Assembly: GCA_033064195.1 (NCBI GenBank)
Contig: JARBJD010000003.1
Coordinates: forward strand, 310,001-374,000
DNA from: Blattamonas nauphoetae
Taxonomy: Eukaryota > Preaxostyla > Oxymonadida
Direction: 5' to 3'
Length of the DNA: 64,000 bases
Under the pieces are notes generated by a model, which saw only the letters and a program-made list of their open reading frames with translations, did no database searches and was not told the DNA's origin. A program made the translations under genes and the position numbers. Shown here piece by piece: positions 12,701 through 24,938 of this stretch; position 1 is the stretch's first letter; the number at the start of each line of letters is the position of its first letter.

Positions 12701-15700
12701 ATCTCTGGTCAGTTGAAGCTTAACCTTTGCACATTCACTTACCTTTCGAATGGAGGTGCTCTCACCTCTCTCATCTCACTCAAATCTGGCGGGACTGTTG
12801 AACTCGTAGACAGCTCCTTCACTGGCATCGTATCAACTCAGGGAGGGTCTGTCTTGAGCGGAAATGCAACAATCCCGAACAGTGTGAAGGTTCTCCGGTC
12901 ATCGTTTTCGAGTTGCAGTTCGTCTGGAGATGGTGGGGTCTTCTCGTTGACAGTCACTGGAGAAGGCTCAATCGAAATTGGTTCAGGAACCACATTCGAA
13001 GGATGCACCAGCAGCAAAACCGGAAACATTTTGCATGTGAATCCTCTTTCACTGTCCAAAACTTGGATTGACAACTCACTCACACTGGATTGGGGAAAGG
13101 AGAATGCAAACGAGGCAGATTTCGTTGGAAAGGAAGGGACTATCACAAAACTTGTTCCCCTCTGCCTGTACTATCGCTCGATTGGAGATGTTGTTCATGT
13201 TGATTCATCATCGAAAGACGCATCCGTCTGTGGTTTCGACACTTATCCATGTGAAACACTCACAAAAGCCAACAGTCGACGAAACGAAGGAACTGAAACA
13301 ATTGTTGTGTGTCAAGCAGGGAAATTCGAGAGTGAACTACAATTGTCAGGCACGACAACTATCAAATCAAATAACTCATCAAAAAGCACACTCACGTGCT
13401 CAAACTCAGCAAAGATCGTGCACACTTCAACAGGAATCACTCTCACACTCGACACTCTCTCGTTTGCTGTCACAGGGTCAAACGCCATTGTTTCTCTCAC
13501 AAATTCGGTCCTCAATGTAATTCGTAGTTCATTCTCACAACCATCAATCAACACAGACTCGATTGAGGATGTTTGTTCATGGTCAAAGGGAACAGTCGTT
13601 CTCAGAGGTTGCACCACGACCGTAGATGATTCTTCTTTCAACAATCTCTCGCTTGGAGCCTTCAGCGTAGAAGGGGGAAGTCTGACTCTCACTTCTGTTG
13701 TTTTCAAAGACAATGTTGTCGGCACAAACACCCATGGAACTGCTGAACGAAATCTGGTCTGTTCTGGGTCTGGAACATTGAGCATCATCAGCATGGAAAC
13801 TGGAGAGAGTGGAAATTGGATTGATGAAGGTGACTGCACACTCACAGCACCTGATGAGATCCTAGATGCTCCTCTCTTCAAACCGATCCTCACGTCTCTC
13901 ACAGCTGTGACAAATGAAGACAAAATTGTTGAAGTTACACTCACGGGTTCACATTTACTCTTCTGTGACTTGACGTTGGAAGTGCTTGAAGGTGGAGATG
14001 ATGGCCCAATCATCAGCATTCCTCTGAGGGTAGACAACTTGAAGGATGATAAGATAGAGATTATGTTCGAACATGCATTGTTAAACGAGTTGAACGAACA
14101 GATGGAGTGGTTCATGCGGTTGAGTGTTGGAAAGGGGAAGAGCGAAGCAATATTGGTGAAAGAGAAGAACGAGCAAGAAATTCCAGAGAAAGAAACACCA
14201 GGAGGAGAAACACCAGGAGGAGAAACACCAGGAGGAGAAACACCAGGAGGAGAAACACCAGGAGGAGAAACACCAGGAGGAGAAACACCAGGAGGAGAAA
14301 CACCAGGAGGAGAAACACCAGGAGGAGAAACACCAGGAGGAGAAACACCAGGAGGAGAAACACCAGGAGGAGAAACACCAGGAGGAGAAACACCAGGAGG
14401 AGAAACACCAGGAGGAGAAACACCAGGAGGAGAAACACCAGGAGGAGAAACACCAGGAGGAGAAACACCAGGAGGAGAAACACCAGGAGGAGAAACACCA
14501 GGAGGAGAAACACCAGGAGGAGAAACACCAGGAGGAGAAACACCAGGAGGAGAAACACCAGGAGGAGAAACACCAGGAGGAGAAACACCAGGAGGAGAAA
14601 CACCAGGAGGAGAAACACCAGGAGGAGAAACACCAGGAGGAGAAACACCAGGAGGAGAAACACCAGGAGGAGAAACACCAGGAGGAGAAACACCAGGAGG
14701 AGAAACACCAGGAGGAGAAACACAGGAGGAGAAACACCAGGAGGAGAAACACCAGGAGGAGAAACACCAGGAGGAGAAACACCAGGAGGAGAAACACCAG
14801 GAGGAGAAACACCAGGAGGAGAAACACCAGGAGGAGAAACACCAGGAGGAGAAACACCAGGAGGAGAAACACCAGGAGGAGAAACACCAGGAGGAGAAAC
14901 ACCAGGAGGAGAAACACCAGGAGGAGAAACACCAGGAGGAGAAACACCAGGAGGAGAAACACCAGGAGGAGAAACACCAGGAGGAGAAACACCAGGAGGA
15001 GAAACACCAGGAGGAGAAACACCAGGAGGAGAAACACCAGGAGGAGAAACACCAGGAGGAGAAACACCAGGAGGAGAAACACCAGGAGGAGAAACACCAG
15101 GAGGAGAAACACCAGGAGGAGAAACACCAGGAGGAGAAACACCAGGAGGAGAAACACCAGGAGGAGAAACACCAGGAGGAGAAACACCAGGAGGAGAAAC
15201 ACCAGGAGGAGAAACACCAGGAGGAGAAACACCAGGAGGAGAAACACCAGGAGGAGAAACACCAGGAGGAGAAACACCAGGAGGAGAAACACCAGGAGGA
15301 GAAACACCAGGAGGAGAAACACCAGGAGGAGAAACACCAGGAGGAGAAACACCAGGAGGAGAAACACCAGGAGGAGAAACACCAGGAGGAGAAACACCAG
15401 GAGGAGAAACACCAGGAGGAGAAACACCAGGAGGAGAAACACCAGGAGGAGAAACACCAGGAGGAGAAACACCAGGAGGAGAAACACCAGGAGGAGAAAC
15501 ACCAGGAGGAGAAACACCAGGAGGAGAAACACCAGGAGGAGAAACACCAGGAGGAGAAACACCAGGAGGAGAAACACCAGGAGGAGAAACACCAGGAGGA
15601 GAAACACCAGGAGGAGAAACACCAGGAGGAGAAACACCAGGAGGAGAAACACCAGGAGGAGAAACACCAGGAGGAGAAACACCAGGAGGAGAAACACCAG

Positions 15701-18700
15701 GAGGAGAAACACCAGGAGGAGAAACACCAGGAGGAGAAACACCAGGAGGAGAAACACCAGGAGGAGAAAACACCAGGAGGAGAAACACCAGGAGGAGAAA
15801 CACCAGGAGGAGAAACACCAGGAGGAGAAACACCAGGAGGAGAAACACCAGGAGGAGAAACACCAGGAGGAGAAACACCAGGAGGAGAAACACCAGGAGG
15901 AGAAACACCAGGAGGAGAAACACCAGGAGGAGAAACACCAGGAGGAGAAACACCAGGAGGAGAAACACCAGGAGGAGAAACACCAGGAGGAGAAACACCA
16001 GGAGGAGAAACACCAGGAGGAGAAACACCAGGAGGAGAAACACCAGGAGGAGAAACACCAGGAGGAGAAACACCAGGAGGAGAAACACCAGGAGGAGAAA
16101 CACCAGGAGGAGAAACACCAGGAGGAGAAACACCAGGAGGAGAAACACCAGGAGGAGAAACACCAGGAGGAGAAACACCAGGAGGAGAAACACCAGGAGG
16201 AGAAACACCAGGAGGAGAAACACCAGGAGGAGAAACACCAGGAGGAGAAACACCAGGAGGAGAAACACCAGGAGGAGAAACACCAGGAGGAGAAACACCA
16301 GGAGGAGAAACACCAGGAGGAGAAACACCAGGAGGAGAAACACCAGGAGGAGAAACACCAGGAGGAGAAACACCAGGAGGAGAAACACCAGGAGGAGAAA
16401 CACCAGGAGGAGAAACACCAGGAGGAGAAACACCAGGAGGAGAAACACCAGGAGGAGAAACACCAGGAGGAGAAACACCAGGAGGAGAAACACCAGGAGG
16501 AGAAACACCAGGAGGAGAAACACCAGGAGGAGAAACACCAGGAGGAGAAACACCAGGAGGAGAAACACCAGGAGGAGAAACACCAGGAGGAGAAACACCA
16601 GGAGGAGAAACACCAGGAGGAGAAACACCAGGAGGAGAAACACCAGGAGGAGAAACACCAGGAGGAGAAACACCAGGAGGAGAAACAGGAGGAGAAACAC
16701 CAGGAGGAGAAACACCAGGAGGAGAAACACCAGGAGGAGAAACACCAGGAGGAGAAACACCAGGAGGAGAAACACCAGGAGGAGAAACACCAGGAGGAGA
16801 AACACCAGGAGGAGAAACACCAGGAGGAGAAACACCAGGAGGAGAAACACCAGGAGGAGAAACACCAGGAGGAGAAACACCAGGAGGAGAAACACCAGGA
16901 GGAGAAACACCAGGAGGAGAAACACCAGGAGGAGAAACACCAGGAGGAGAAACACCAGGAGGAGAAACACCAGGAGGAGAAACACCAGGAGGAGAAACAC
17001 CAGGAGGAGAAACACCAGGAGGAGAAACACCAGGAGGAGAAACACCAGGGAGGAGAAACACCAGGGAGGAGGAGAAACACCAGGAGGAGAAACACCAGGA
17101 GGAGAAACACCAGGAGGAGAAACACCAGGAGGAGAAACACCAGGAGGAGAAACACCAGGAGGAGAAACACCAGGAGGAGAAACACCAGGAGGAGAAACAC
17201 CAGGAGGAGGAAACACCAGGAGGAGAAACACCAGGAGGAGAAACACCAGGAGGAGAAACACCAGGAGGAGAAACACCAGGAGGAGAAACACCAGGAGGAG
17301 AAACACCAGGAGGAGAAACACCAGGAGGAGAAACACCAGGAGGAGAAACACCCAGGAGGAGAAACACCAGGAGGAGAAACACCAGGAGGAGAAACACCAG
17401 GAGGAGAAAACACCAGGAGGAGAAACACCAGGAGGAGAAACACCAGGAGGAGAAACACCAGGAGGAGAAACACCAGGAGGAGAAACACCAGGAGGAGAAA
17501 CACCAGGAGGAGAAACACCAGGAGGAGAAACACCAGGAGGAGAAACACCAGGAGGAGAAACACCAGGAGGAGAAACACCAGGAGGAGAAACACCAGGAGG
17601 AGAAACACCAGGAGGAGAAACACCAGGAGGAGAAACACCAGGAGGAGAAACACCAGGAGGAGAAACACCAGGAGGAGAAACACCAGGAGGAGAAACACCA
17701 GGAGGAGAAACACCAGGAGGAGAAACACCAGGAGGAGAAACACCAGGAGGAGAAACACCAGGAGGAGAAACACCAGGAGGAGAAACACCAGGAGGAGAAA
17801 CACCAGGAGGAGAAACACCAGGAGGAGAAACACCAGGAGGAGAAACACCAGGAGGAGAAACACCAGGAGGAGAAACACCAGGAGGAGAAACACCAGGAGG
17901 AGAAACACCAGGAGGAGAAACACCAGGAGGAGAAACACCAGGAGGAGAAACACCAGGAGGAGAAACACCAGGAGGAGAAACACCAGGAGGAGAAACACCA
18001 GGAGGAGAAACACCAGGAGGAGAAACACCAGGAGGAGAAACACCAGGAGGAGAAACACCAGGAGGAGAAACACCAGGAGGAGAAACACCAGGAGGAGAAA
18101 CACCAGGAGGAGAAACACCAGGAGGAGAAACACCAGGAGGAGAAACACCAGGAGGAGAAACACCAGGAGGAGAAACACCAGGAGGAGAAACACCAGGAGG
18201 AGAAACACCAGGAAACACCAGGAGGAGAAACACCAGGAGGAGAAACACCAGGAGGAGAAACACCAGGAGGAGAAACACCAGGAGGAGAAACACCAGGAGG
18301 AGAAACACCAGGAGGAGGAGAAACACCAGGAGGAGAAACACCAGGAGGAGAAACACCAGGAGGAGAAACACCAGGAGGAGAAACACCAGGAGGAGAAACA
18401 CCAGGAGGAGAAACACCAGGAGGAGAAACACCAGGAGGAGAAACACCAGGAGGAGAAACACCAGGAGGAGAAACACCAGGAGGAGAAACACCAGGAGGAG
18501 AAACACCAGGAGGAGAAACACCAGGAGGAGAAACACCAGGAGGAGAAACACCAGGAGGAGAAACACCAGGAGGAGAAACACCAGGAGGAGAAACACCAGG
18601 AGGAGAAACACCAGGAGGAGAAACACCAGGAGGAGAAACACCAGGAGGAGAAACACCAGGAGGAGAAACACCAGGAGGAGAAACACCAGGAGGAGAAACA

Positions 18701-20446
18701 CCAGGAGGAGAAACACCAGGAGGAGAAACACCAGGAGGAGAAACACCAGGAGGAGAAACACCAGGAGGAGAAACACCAGGAGGAGAAACACCAGGAGGAG
18801 AAACACCAGGAGGAGAAACACCAGGAGGAGAAACACCAGGAGGAGAAACACCAGGAGGAGAAACACCAGGAGGAGAAACACCAGGAGGAGAAACACCAGG
18901 AGGAGAAACACCAGGAGGAGAAACACCAGGAGGAGAAACACCAGGAGGAGAAACACCAGGAGGAGAAACACCAGGAGGAGAAACACCAGGAGGAGAAACA
19001 CCAGGAGGAGAAACACCAGGAGGAGAAACACCAGGAGGAGAAACACCAGGAGGAGAAACACCAGGAGGAGAAACACCAGGAGGAGAAACACCAGATCCTT
19101 CTGATCCTTCCGACCCTGATGCTCCCGGACCTGAAGATCCTATTGATATTGACAAGAACGCTCAACTTGTCAAACTCCTCTCTTGGCTTATCCCAGTCAT
19201 TGTTTGTTCTTCTCTTACACTCGCTACCGGCGTCGTTGTCCTCATCATTCTGATTCGTCGTCATTCAATGGAAAAAGCTATTCCTGTCATGCAAACCGAG
19301 CAACCCAACCCTGAAGCTGTCACTGTTGAGAATGCTGATGCTTCTAAAATCAAATCGGAATTTGATGTCCTGTCCACAAGCAAAGAAAATCCTGAAGTTC
19401 CACCTGCTGAAGAGCTCAATCAATCAGACGAGACAATGAGCGTATTTCACCCAGACAACATGGTCGCTGTCACCCTTCCCAGAAAGATGACTCTATTCAA
19501 CCAACTTCATTCACAGAACGGCCTTGACACTTTGAATCCCGCGGCAGTCGTGGAACAAGCAGCGATTGCACTCGGAAGAATTCATTCAGTAAATCCCAAT
19601 GCTTCAATTTTAACCCATCTCTCATCCCATTCGCTGGTGTTGGGTGAGAATGGAAAGGTTCATCTGCGAAACTACACATCAGTTGAGATTGACTCGATGG
19701 ATGCTGAAGCCCAAGCGAATCTTGTGTTTGAGAAGAACCCAGAACTCCGTTCAATCATGACGTATGCTCGGATGCAAGAGAAAGAGAAAGAAAAACTGGA
19801 TTTCGAAGTTTTCAAATGGGCGGCACCAGAACTGATCACAAACAATTTTGCAGTGTCCGGCCAGAAGACAGCTGTTTACAGTCTTGGAGTCATCTTCATC
19901 GAAACGATGACAGGAGTGGCACCATACTCTGAGTTCGATCCTGTGAGTGCTCAGAGAGCCATTATGGGCGGCACAAAACCGAATGTGCACCAGATCGCTG
20001 ATAAAGAAGTGCAGAGCTTCGTCGAATTGTGTTTGGCGAACGAGCCGTTTAACAGGCCTTCGCTCGCAGAAGTTGCCGAGTTCTTCAAAGGAAAGAACAT
20101 GAAAGGAAAGAAGAATGATCACAATTCATCTCAGTCAGATCCAGCTGAGACCAACCAATCGTCTGGAGAGCAATCTCAACCAGAAGCAAACAACGCAAAC
20201 ACTGGTGCTGAAGATGAACTATCAATGATCGACGAAGATGCAGAGAACGAGTCAGAGTGGGAGGAAGAAGATGATGAGTATGAGGACGAAATCGAGATGC
20301 CGGATGAAGTGACAGATCCGGTTTTGTCGACTCTTCCTCAAGCGGCTCAGGCTCCACCTCCCCAGACAATTCAAGAAAGTATTCCTCAGGTAGAAGAAGA
20401 GGAAGAATTGGAGATGCCTGAAGAGGAACTTGAAATGCCAGAGTAA
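9791..20446 (+). CDS. giant single-pass membrane protein: beta-helix ectodomain, PGGET stalk, pseudokinase
   Basis: Single frame of 3,551 codons from ATG 9791 to TAA 20446, with no intron needed. Parts: signal peptide ([18 protein letters not shown]); residues ~30-1420 a parallel beta-helix region of many degenerate repeats of the type F-x-x-C-x-S...GG(A/C/G)-x-x, like pectin-lyase folds and Pmp-like repeats; ~1470-3100 a stalk of ~325 five-residue repeats (PGGET, with tracts of QEEKH and RRNTR made by indels); ~3126-3156 a transmembrane helix ([19 protein letters not shown]...) followed by RR; ~3215-3440 a protein-kinase-like domain; then an acidic tail ending LEMPE. The kinase fold is visible in the C-lobe ([37 protein letters not shown]), but the HRD loop is replaced by [12 protein letters not shown] by LRNY, and no VAIK lysine is seen, so it is a pseudokinase. 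Likely a cell-surface receptor or adhesin. Ligand and partners unknown. Confidence 0.9.
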   Translation: MIGVVIFTSYLVLCASHVPQTLPDLSSVLSSFSNSPHLDSGDRNYHILSSGTYTSFETHISHESVTIIGNHDTAIIPKPQSTFSSLKRRFFSKNESNKPDKIVSLLKLTNSTVSLDSLTLSSVSDTQHNHRHTTEYSLGTLVQSHLHISSVQLIPSFTVSPFLLTSGSSVTATRITIHNERKSLPSLISSASSVSNPLFSVDSTFSSVSLTLLSAEISNHLFPSQQGSLLSSFSTLANSDSRQISVQSTVVSSTISNITQSSHINSPNSKQSLPSPQRTIVKDTTLIHVDNALTGVLTSFSNLHSSSLIKNSTFTSIHSSSPKLHQIPASNDQRVYAEDVMLEASSFADCTSDEDGGALFVTNVEDVIIIDTTFTNCRSEGFGGCIFMENVTTPTIIGTVFTKSTASKGHGCLSASGVTLFLMSSSSVTESTSPEQVGAISIQNTKLGGTVEIEECNFTETSSSGAQIGCLSLGYISEVKITSSTFSDSTSNAYAACLFIEESTTVVLNHTTIERAACTLGRGAAGYFRYIQTLSVDDCTVSGCATVGDAAGFYTASVPTLTIKNSTFLKNVATRGSGGGCSFSTCGNVHIDTTKFESCSTNADIITDQEMSGGAVAATLCTNVLFTNTNFTKCSSVHSSGAVAITNGSYASAFTGCLFDECSSTQGGCIKVDYPSVVIISDTTFSNSRATKEGGAICIVPLYSLDISIENCHFVGCSAGGIGGGLSFQHGRANKVNFSVRTSSFDGCSSSDVLQGGGGFAISLTKSLIGAMVALDQLNYSFHSLSFGQTTPNTGLSSDSLVSIFDAHVWIQPERWTGSYPSLAELDGDIEQASAKMQVSLTDSPSNPLHPLLTYFYPPNLFLVVDPSGYSSPRCGSQLFPCVSIQYSIESAVPVSGFRTIRLAHSENVHPIAPSFTITSSIDISPLTEPQEQVEVITSQSITIDTTGFLTLQNVRLTHKSNNRARTLFIISGQLKLNLCTFTYLSNGGALTSLISLKSGGTVELVDSSFTGIVSTQGGSVLSGNATIPNSVKVLRSSFSSCSSSGDGGVFSLTVTGEGSIEIGSGTTFEGCTSSKTGNILHVNPLSLSKTWIDNSLTLDWGKENANEADFVGKEGTITKLVPLCLYYRSIGDVVHVDSSSKDASVCGFDTYPCETLTKANSRRNEGTETIVVCQAGKFESELQLSGTTTIKSNNSSKSTLTCSNSAKIVHTSTGITLTLDTLSFAVTGSNAIVSLTNSVLNVIRSSFSQPSINTDSIEDVCSWSKGTVVLRGCTTTVDDSSFNNLSLGAFSVEGGSLTLTSVVFKDNVVGTNTHGTAERNLVCSGSGTLSIISMETGESGNWIDEGDCTLTAPDEILDAPLFKPILTSLTAVTNEDKIVEVTLTGSHLLFCDLTLEVLEGGDDGPIISIPLRVDNLKDDKIEIMFEHALLNELNEQMEWFMRLSVGKGKSEAILVKEKNEQEIPEKETPGGETPGGETPGGETPGGETPGGETPGGETPGGETPGGETPGGETPGGETPGGETPGGETPGGETPGGETPGGETPGGETPGGETPGGETPGGETPGGETPGGETPGGETPGGETPGGETPGGETPGGETPGGETPGGETPGGETPGGETPGGETPGGETPGGETPGGETPGGETQEEKHQEEKHQEEKHQEEKHQEEKHQEEKHQEEKHQEEKHQEEKHQEEKHQEEKHQEEKHQEEKHQEEKHQEEKHQEEKHQEEKHQEEKHQEEKHQEEKHQEEKHQEEKHQEEKHQEEKHQEEKHQEEKHQEEKHQEEKHQEEKHQEEKHQEEKHQEEKHQEEKHQEEKHQEEKHQEEKHQEEKHQEEKHQEEKHQEEKHQEEKHQEEKHQEEKHQEEKHQEEKHQEEKHQEEKHQEEKHQEEKHQEEKHQEEKHQEEKHQEEKHQEEKHQEEKHQEEKHQEEKHQEEKHQEEKHQEEKHQEEKHQEEKHQEEKHQEEKHQEEKHQEEKHQEEKHQEEKHQEEKHQEEKTPGGETPGGETPGGETPGGETPGGETPGGETPGGETPGGETPGGETPGGETPGGETPGGETPGGETPGGETPGGETPGGETPGGETPGGETPGGETPGGETPGGETPGGETPGGETPGGETPGGETPGGETPGGETPGGETPGGETPGGETPGGETPGGETPGGETPGGETPGGETPGGETPGGETPGGETPGGETPGGETPGGETPGGETPGGETPGGETPGGETPGGETPGGETPGGETPGGETPGGETPGGETPGGETPGGETPGGETPGGETPGGETPGGETPGGETPGGETPGGETPGGETGGETPGGETPGGETPGGETPGGETPGGETPGGETPGGETPGGETPGGETPGGETPGGETPGGETPGGETPGGETPGGETPGGETPGGETPGGETPGGETPGGETPGGETPGGETPGGETPGRRNTREEEKHQEEKHQEEKHQEEKHQEEKHQEEKHQEEKHQEEKHQEEKHQEEETPGGETPGGETPGGETPGGETPGGETPGGETPGGETPGGETPGGETPRRRNTRRRNTRRRNTRRRKHQEEKHQEEKHQEEKHQEEKHQEEKHQEEKHQEEKHQEEKHQEEKHQEEKHQEEKHQEEKHQEEKHQEEKHQEEKHQEEKHQEEKHQEEKHQEEKHQEEKHQEEKHQEEKHQEEKHQEEKHQEEKHQEEKHQEEKHQEEKHQEEKHQEEKHQEEKHQEEKHQEEKHQEEKHQEEKHQEEKHQEEKHQEEKHQEEKHQEEKHQEEKHQEEKHQEEKHQEEKHQEEKHQEEKHQEEKHQEEKHQEEKHQEEKHQEEKHQEEKHQEEKHQETPGGETPGGETPGGETPGGETPGGETPGGETPGGGETPGGETPGGETPGGETPGGETPGGETPGGETPGGETPGGETPGGETPGGETPGGETPGGETPGGETPGGETPGGETPGGETPGGETPGGETPGGETPGGETPGGETPGGETPGGETPGGETPGGETPGGETPGGETPGGETPGGETPGGETPGGETPGGETPGGETPGGETPGGETPGGETPGGETPGGETPGGETPGGETPGGETPGGETPGGETPGGETPGGETPGGETPGGETPGGETPGGETPGGETPGGETPDPSDPSDPDAPGPEDPIDIDKNAQLVKLLSWLIPVIVCSSLTLATGVVVLIILIRRHSMEKAIPVMQTEQPNPEAVTVENADASKIKSEFDVLSTSKENPEVPPAEELNQSDETMSVFHPDNMVAVTLPRKMTLFNQLHSQNGLDTLNPAAVVEQAAIALGRIHSVNPNASILTHLSSHSLVLGENGKVHLRNYTSVEIDSMDAEAQANLVFEKNPELRSIMTYARMQEKEKEKLDFEVFKWAAPELITNNFAVSGQKTAVYSLGVIFIETMTGVAPYSEFDPVSAQRAIMGGTKPNVHQIADKEVQSFVELCLANEPFNRPSLAEVAEFFKGKNMKGKKNDHNSSQSDPAETNQSSGEQSQPEANNANTGAEDELSMIDEDAENESEWEEEDDEYEDEIEMPDEVTDPVLSTLPQAAQAPPPQTIQESIPQVEEEEELEMPEEELEMPE
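14190..19094 (+). repeat. 15-bp coding minisatellite, about 325 copies
   Basis: Uninterrupted array of the unit GGAGGAGAAACACCA, almost without substitutions. The only differences are indels: -1 near 14722, +1 near 15770, -3 near 16687, +1 near 17050, +4 near 17065, +1 near 17210, +1 near 17349, +1 near 17408, -5 near 18213 and +3 near 18318. The sum is a multiple of three, so the ectodomain and the transmembrane/pseudokinase part stay in one frame. The unit has no stop in any of its six frames: plus [15 protein letters not shown]; minus [15 protein letters not shown]. Near-perfect copies imply recent expansion or strong homogenisation. Copy number in an assembly of such an array may be wrong. 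Confidence 0.97.
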
Positions 20447-20645
20447 TTTTTTTCGTCTAGGCTCTCATAATAAGCAATTTTTTTTCTGATTCTGTTGTCC
20501 AGATCTTTCGTTAACCCATTGTCTCAAACACCACCACTTAGTCAGAAGCATTATGTTTTGTACAAACTCGGTTACACGATTGCCTTTTGGCTCACTCTAG
20601 AAGAAAGATGTGAAATGAATTTCATTCAAAGGAATCAAGAAACAT

Positions 20646-23600
20646 TCAAGAAGGTCCATCTTCTGTTTGGACTGGATTTTGAAAGATCTCCTGCAAACCC
20701 TGCATTTTCTGAGTGATGGATGCATATTCCATTGCGATGTTTGGTGGGATATCTGTGCTAGGACCTGCCTGTTGAACCCAGGCAATGACCTTTTGCATGT
20801 GCTTGTTGCAATGAAGTTGATACGTCTGAGACATTGTGAAATCAAGTTCTGCATCTGTGTCTGTTTCAGATGCTTCTCCATCCAATCCGGCTGTATTCTG
20901 TTGGGAGATCGTCTCTGACGTGTATTTCGGCCTTGTTTCATTCTCTTCCTTCCCAGTTACCCACTGGGTGACCTTCCGAGGAAGGACAATTCCCTCCTTT
21001 TTGTGTGGGTGGCAGAACTCGCACGGTTTCCCTTCGATCGCTGGCGTACATCGATCGCATCGCCGACAATGCCAGACTGGGCTTTGCTGACACACATCAC
21101 ATTTGATGCAATGGTGCAGCTCCTGGCGGAGAGTGAGGTGACCTCTCACTCGTTGTGTGCTGTCGACAGGCATGTTATCACCAGTCATCATTCCAGATAA
21201 TGTCAGAGTCTGTTGTTGGCCGAGGCAGAACGAAAAACCGATTTGCTGAGATGAGACAGGAGGGACTAACAGAGCCGAAGGGATTTCTGTGACGTAATCT
21301 GGGTACATCAATTGGTTGGGTAGCGGCCGCATTGGGTTTTGATAGTTCTTGCTCAGACCACCGTCACCATCACCTCCCAGAGAGTCACCCATCGACTGAG
21401 TGTAGAACGACGGTTCAAGCTCTGTCTGGGCAGCTTCCAAGCCGGAGATACTGAGCGAGACGCCTTCGTTGATGGGCTGGTTCACTTCATTCACGGCAAT
21501 GATGCAAGTGGCTGGGATAGGGATGGTTGTGTTGGGCGGATGGATGGAGAACACTTCCTGCACAATGAATGTTTGGCGTTGTGATAGACCACTGAGTGGA
21601 ACGATATGCTTCCAGACGACAGAGCGGGACTGTGGGGGAGGGTTGTTGGGGTTGAAGAGAACAAATGGAGGGTATGGCTGTTCAGTGAGAAGCTGGATAA
21701 TCGTGGCATTCATAATCACATCACCCTTCTGGAAGGACGAATGAAATTGGATCCGTTCTGGTTGTTCTTCGTTGATAATGTCTGATTCATCAATGACTCC
21801 CTCTTCCTTTCGATGTTCGTCCAGGTTCAAGACTCGCTTGAGATTGGCATTTGTTTGAAGTCCTCTTTGTTCTTCCTTCAGAGCATTGATTGTTTCGCGC
21901 AGAGGTGCATTCTGATTCAGATCGAGAGGACCCGTTGTTGTTTGAAGGGCAGTTCGCATTCGTTCAACAAGATCGATAGTAACACTCGGATGAACAGGTG
22001 TTTCGTCGATGTATTGCTGGAGTTGCTGCATTTGCTGCTTCTGGAACATCTCCTCCTCATCTTCTCCCCATTCATCCACCATCGCATGAGAAATGATTTC
22101 ATAGAACTCACTCTCTCTGATGAGCCTCCACAGATCCACAGGCGTGAGAGGGGGTGAAGTGTTTGCGCTGTTCGACGACCCAGCCGTGCCTTGCATGCCC
22201 TGCACTGCCATGTTGCCCTGCAGATACACCGTCCCACCGCCCTGCATCATCGAATCCACTCCCGAGTCAATGATCGTCTTCCGCGGCCGTCCCCTCTTTC
22301 TGCGAGGAAGGATGGCTGGCGTTTTCCGGTGGTGGACAGTGGTAGGCTGCTGATTCGATGTCTGCATGTGTCTGATATACGAAGCAAAACAGGGGGCAGC
22401 TTGGAGGATACCGTAGGCAGGGAAGATGATATTGAATGGGTTCTTGCAACACGTCGTGTCAAGATAATCCCCGACTGTGTTAGTTTCCAGTGCATGGACT
22501 GCCCGCTCGTGGATGTGAGCGTTTGTGGTGATGTATGATGTTGCAGTTTGTTCGCTGACGAGGATTTGTTGTTGGAAGAGTGGCGATTCGGAGAGTGATG
22601 TGAGTTGGGTGGGTGGGGTGATGGATGTGGGCTCAGAGATGGTCGGCAAGGACTGTTCTGTTAAGTCTGTATCTGCGCCTGTTAGAGACTTCAGTAAGTG
22701 ATGTGTTTCTGGTTGATGAAAATATGTCTGCATTGGTTGAGTGTACGAAACTCGAGCAAAAAGGATTGCTGGATTCTGTTGCTGATTGATTGTCCCGTCT
22801 TGCGACATTGGGGCGACAAGGCATGCTCGAGAGAGGGTCAGTTTGTGGCAAGCACATTTGTGTGTACAGCCAACACCAGCGAGGAAACACGCACACCGCT
22901 TGGTGCCACATTGCCCTGTTTTGCATTGGCACCCCACGACTGGGTAGGGAGGGTTGACACTTCCTCCAATCTCGTGCTTCTTGCTTGGCTGGAGGGGCGT
23001 GATAGTCTCTGGGATTCGCTGCTGGGAAGGGGTAAAGAACCATTGAGGAGGGATCGGAATGGAATACACTGAATGTTCGTTTGAAGTTTGAGGGAGGTGA
23101 AAATTAAAAAGTGGTTGTGAAGTTGATCCGCCTAGCTGAAGTGGCTGGGGATCATCTGGAGAGAGAGGAGACGTGAAATATGTTCGACCTATTGGCTGTT
23201 GATACATGGCTTGTGCATGGAGAATTGTGAACATGAGAGTTTTCTCCATTTCTTTCTGACTTTGAATGAGATCGACTAATGCTTTCATTGGTTTGTATGC
23301 TGGTGATTTGTGATGAATTCTATTCAACAAATTAAGAAGGAGGACTTCATCACTGTCAGATGTCACGTCTGCGTGAACCAGAACACTGCATGTGTTTGGA
23401 TCATCCTGACCTTCCTCTGGCGAATGCTCTGGATCGATATCTGATGTTGCACCTCCCGAAAAAGAACCCATTTCATCTTTTTGTTCCTCTTTTCGGGGGA
23501 TTTGAGGGGGCCTTTTCTGAAGATTCAAAAATTGATAACTGCTTTGGCAAGCTTGCTGTTTAGCTGGAGATGGCTTGGCAGGATCTGTCAAAATTGCTGG

Positions 23601-24938
23601 CTGATAAGGAATTGTGTCAACAAAAACAGGTGTGATCGGCGTAACGTCGTGCATGAGTCGTAAAAGACGAGGATCATTTTGAAAGACATCCTGAATGGGA
23701 ATATCATTATGATCCAGCACAAATAAGTATCGACTGAGAGGAAAGTGATCATAGTAGAGAATGAAGATACTTGAATCTGTTTGTTAGTCCATCTAGATGA
23801 GCAAATCTGTCTGGCGAACATGGATGGAAGACTGGAACGTGCCTTTGTGACGAATCTAAAAAGCCTGAGAAATGAAAGACAGTTATTTTGGATCACTTTA
23901 AAGAGGGGGATACCTTCTTGAGGATGTGAATCCGGCTGGTAAGGGTTGTAGAGGAAATATGGATTATACTCACCATCGTGAACGTCTATCAGATTTTTGG
24001 CCCATCTTAGCTTGGGACGTTGATTAACTAGAATCTCCAATTGTGTGCGAGTGCTTTTCGTATCAATACCATCTTCTGTTATACAAAGTTTGAGGAGAAA
24101 AAGTGAGTTGAATCGATGATGAAAGTATCAAACGAAATTTTGAGTCCAGTGGCTTATCTGCAACTTCATTCAGGTTTATTCGCTCAATCGTGTCAAATGG
24201 TATCATCAATCGATACATGTGGACAGGATGAACAAATTGAATGATGAGACTTTTATAACTGATCTGAACTTCAAAAGCCGTGTACCTAGTAAATCCATGA
24301 GATATAGATGGATTCGAAGGTAAAAAAAGTATGTTAAGAAAGATTGGTCTTGTGAATTCGAGATGATTTCAAACCATTGTCTGAGTGAATCATAAAACGG
24401 ATTACGGGGATCTTCTGCGAGGAGAGCGACAGTGACATCGGGATTTCCTTCACTTACTGCTCGAGCGACAAACGGATTTGTCAGATGACGTTGTGGAATG
24501 AATGATGTTTGTGGTGGAGGGTTTGTTCCAGTTAATGGAATGAGAAACGGTCCAATCTGCATTTCCCTGAGTTCATAGGTGATGTTTTTCGGAAGTCGTT
24601 TCGGACGGGTTTCCATAAGGTGAATTAGGAGAAGAAATGAAGATGAAAAAAGAAATGATGGAGCAGGTCAGTCAAGCATCCGAGTTCGCTGAATTTTATC
24701 GAACGAAACTGGTGAATATATTGTTTTAATTGAGGTTCTGGCGCATTGTTTCGAATAATACCAAATTCAGAGAGTTTTGACACAGTTTGAACACCCACGT
24801 TTACACTTTTCAGAGAATCCACAATTGAGTCGGATGATACGTGAGTCTGATCATAAAGAAGATCCTCTCTCCTCACCAGATTCAGTGGTATTATTCCATC
24901 CACATTTGTTTTAGAGTATTTTTATGGTCGACAATCAT
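20646..24938 (-). CDS. CXC-domain (TSO1/MSL2-type) cysteine-rich protein
   Basis: Split gene. The 3' exon is open from about 23730 to TGA/TAA at 20646 (about 1,020 codons). Five upstream exons join in frame: ...RYLFVLDHND, FLDSSQRHVPVFHP, DGIDTKSTRTQLEI, YTAFEVQISYKSL and EMQIGPFLIPL/METRPKRL. The 5' end is either ATG 24616 or, with one more exon, ATG 24938. A CXC motif (VGCQCKTGQCGTKRCACF followed by GVGCTHKCACHK) lies about a third of the way in. CXC domains bind DNA in Tesmin/TSO1, E(z) and MSL2 proteins. A second cluster (HHCIKCDVCQQ, WHCRRCDRC, PCEFCHPHKK) near the C terminus looks like a ZZ- or B-box-like zinc site. Gln/Pro-rich linkers. Probably a nuclear DNA-binding protein. Start overlaps or abuts the divergent BET gene. 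Confidence 0.65.

Noticed and set aside
14190-19094. CRISPR-like array
   Set aside because: Units are contiguous without spacers, the genome is eukaryotic, and the unit codes for peptide.
14107-19104. A second plus-strand frame of 1,665 codons through the array
   Set aside because: An out-of-frame shadow of the giant gene made by the same stop-free repeat.
13312-19264. Minus-strand open frames of 1,659-1,947 codons across the minisatellite (GVSPP, CFSSW and VFLLL repeats)
   Set aside because: They exist only because the repeat unit has no stop in any frame. Their flanks are the antisense of the beta-helix and tail coding regions and show no independent domain or start context.
19800-20100. 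An active kinase domain at the end of the giant protein
   Set aside because: The C-lobe scaffold is present, but the HRD, DFG and VAIK positions are replaced, so an active enzyme is unlikely.
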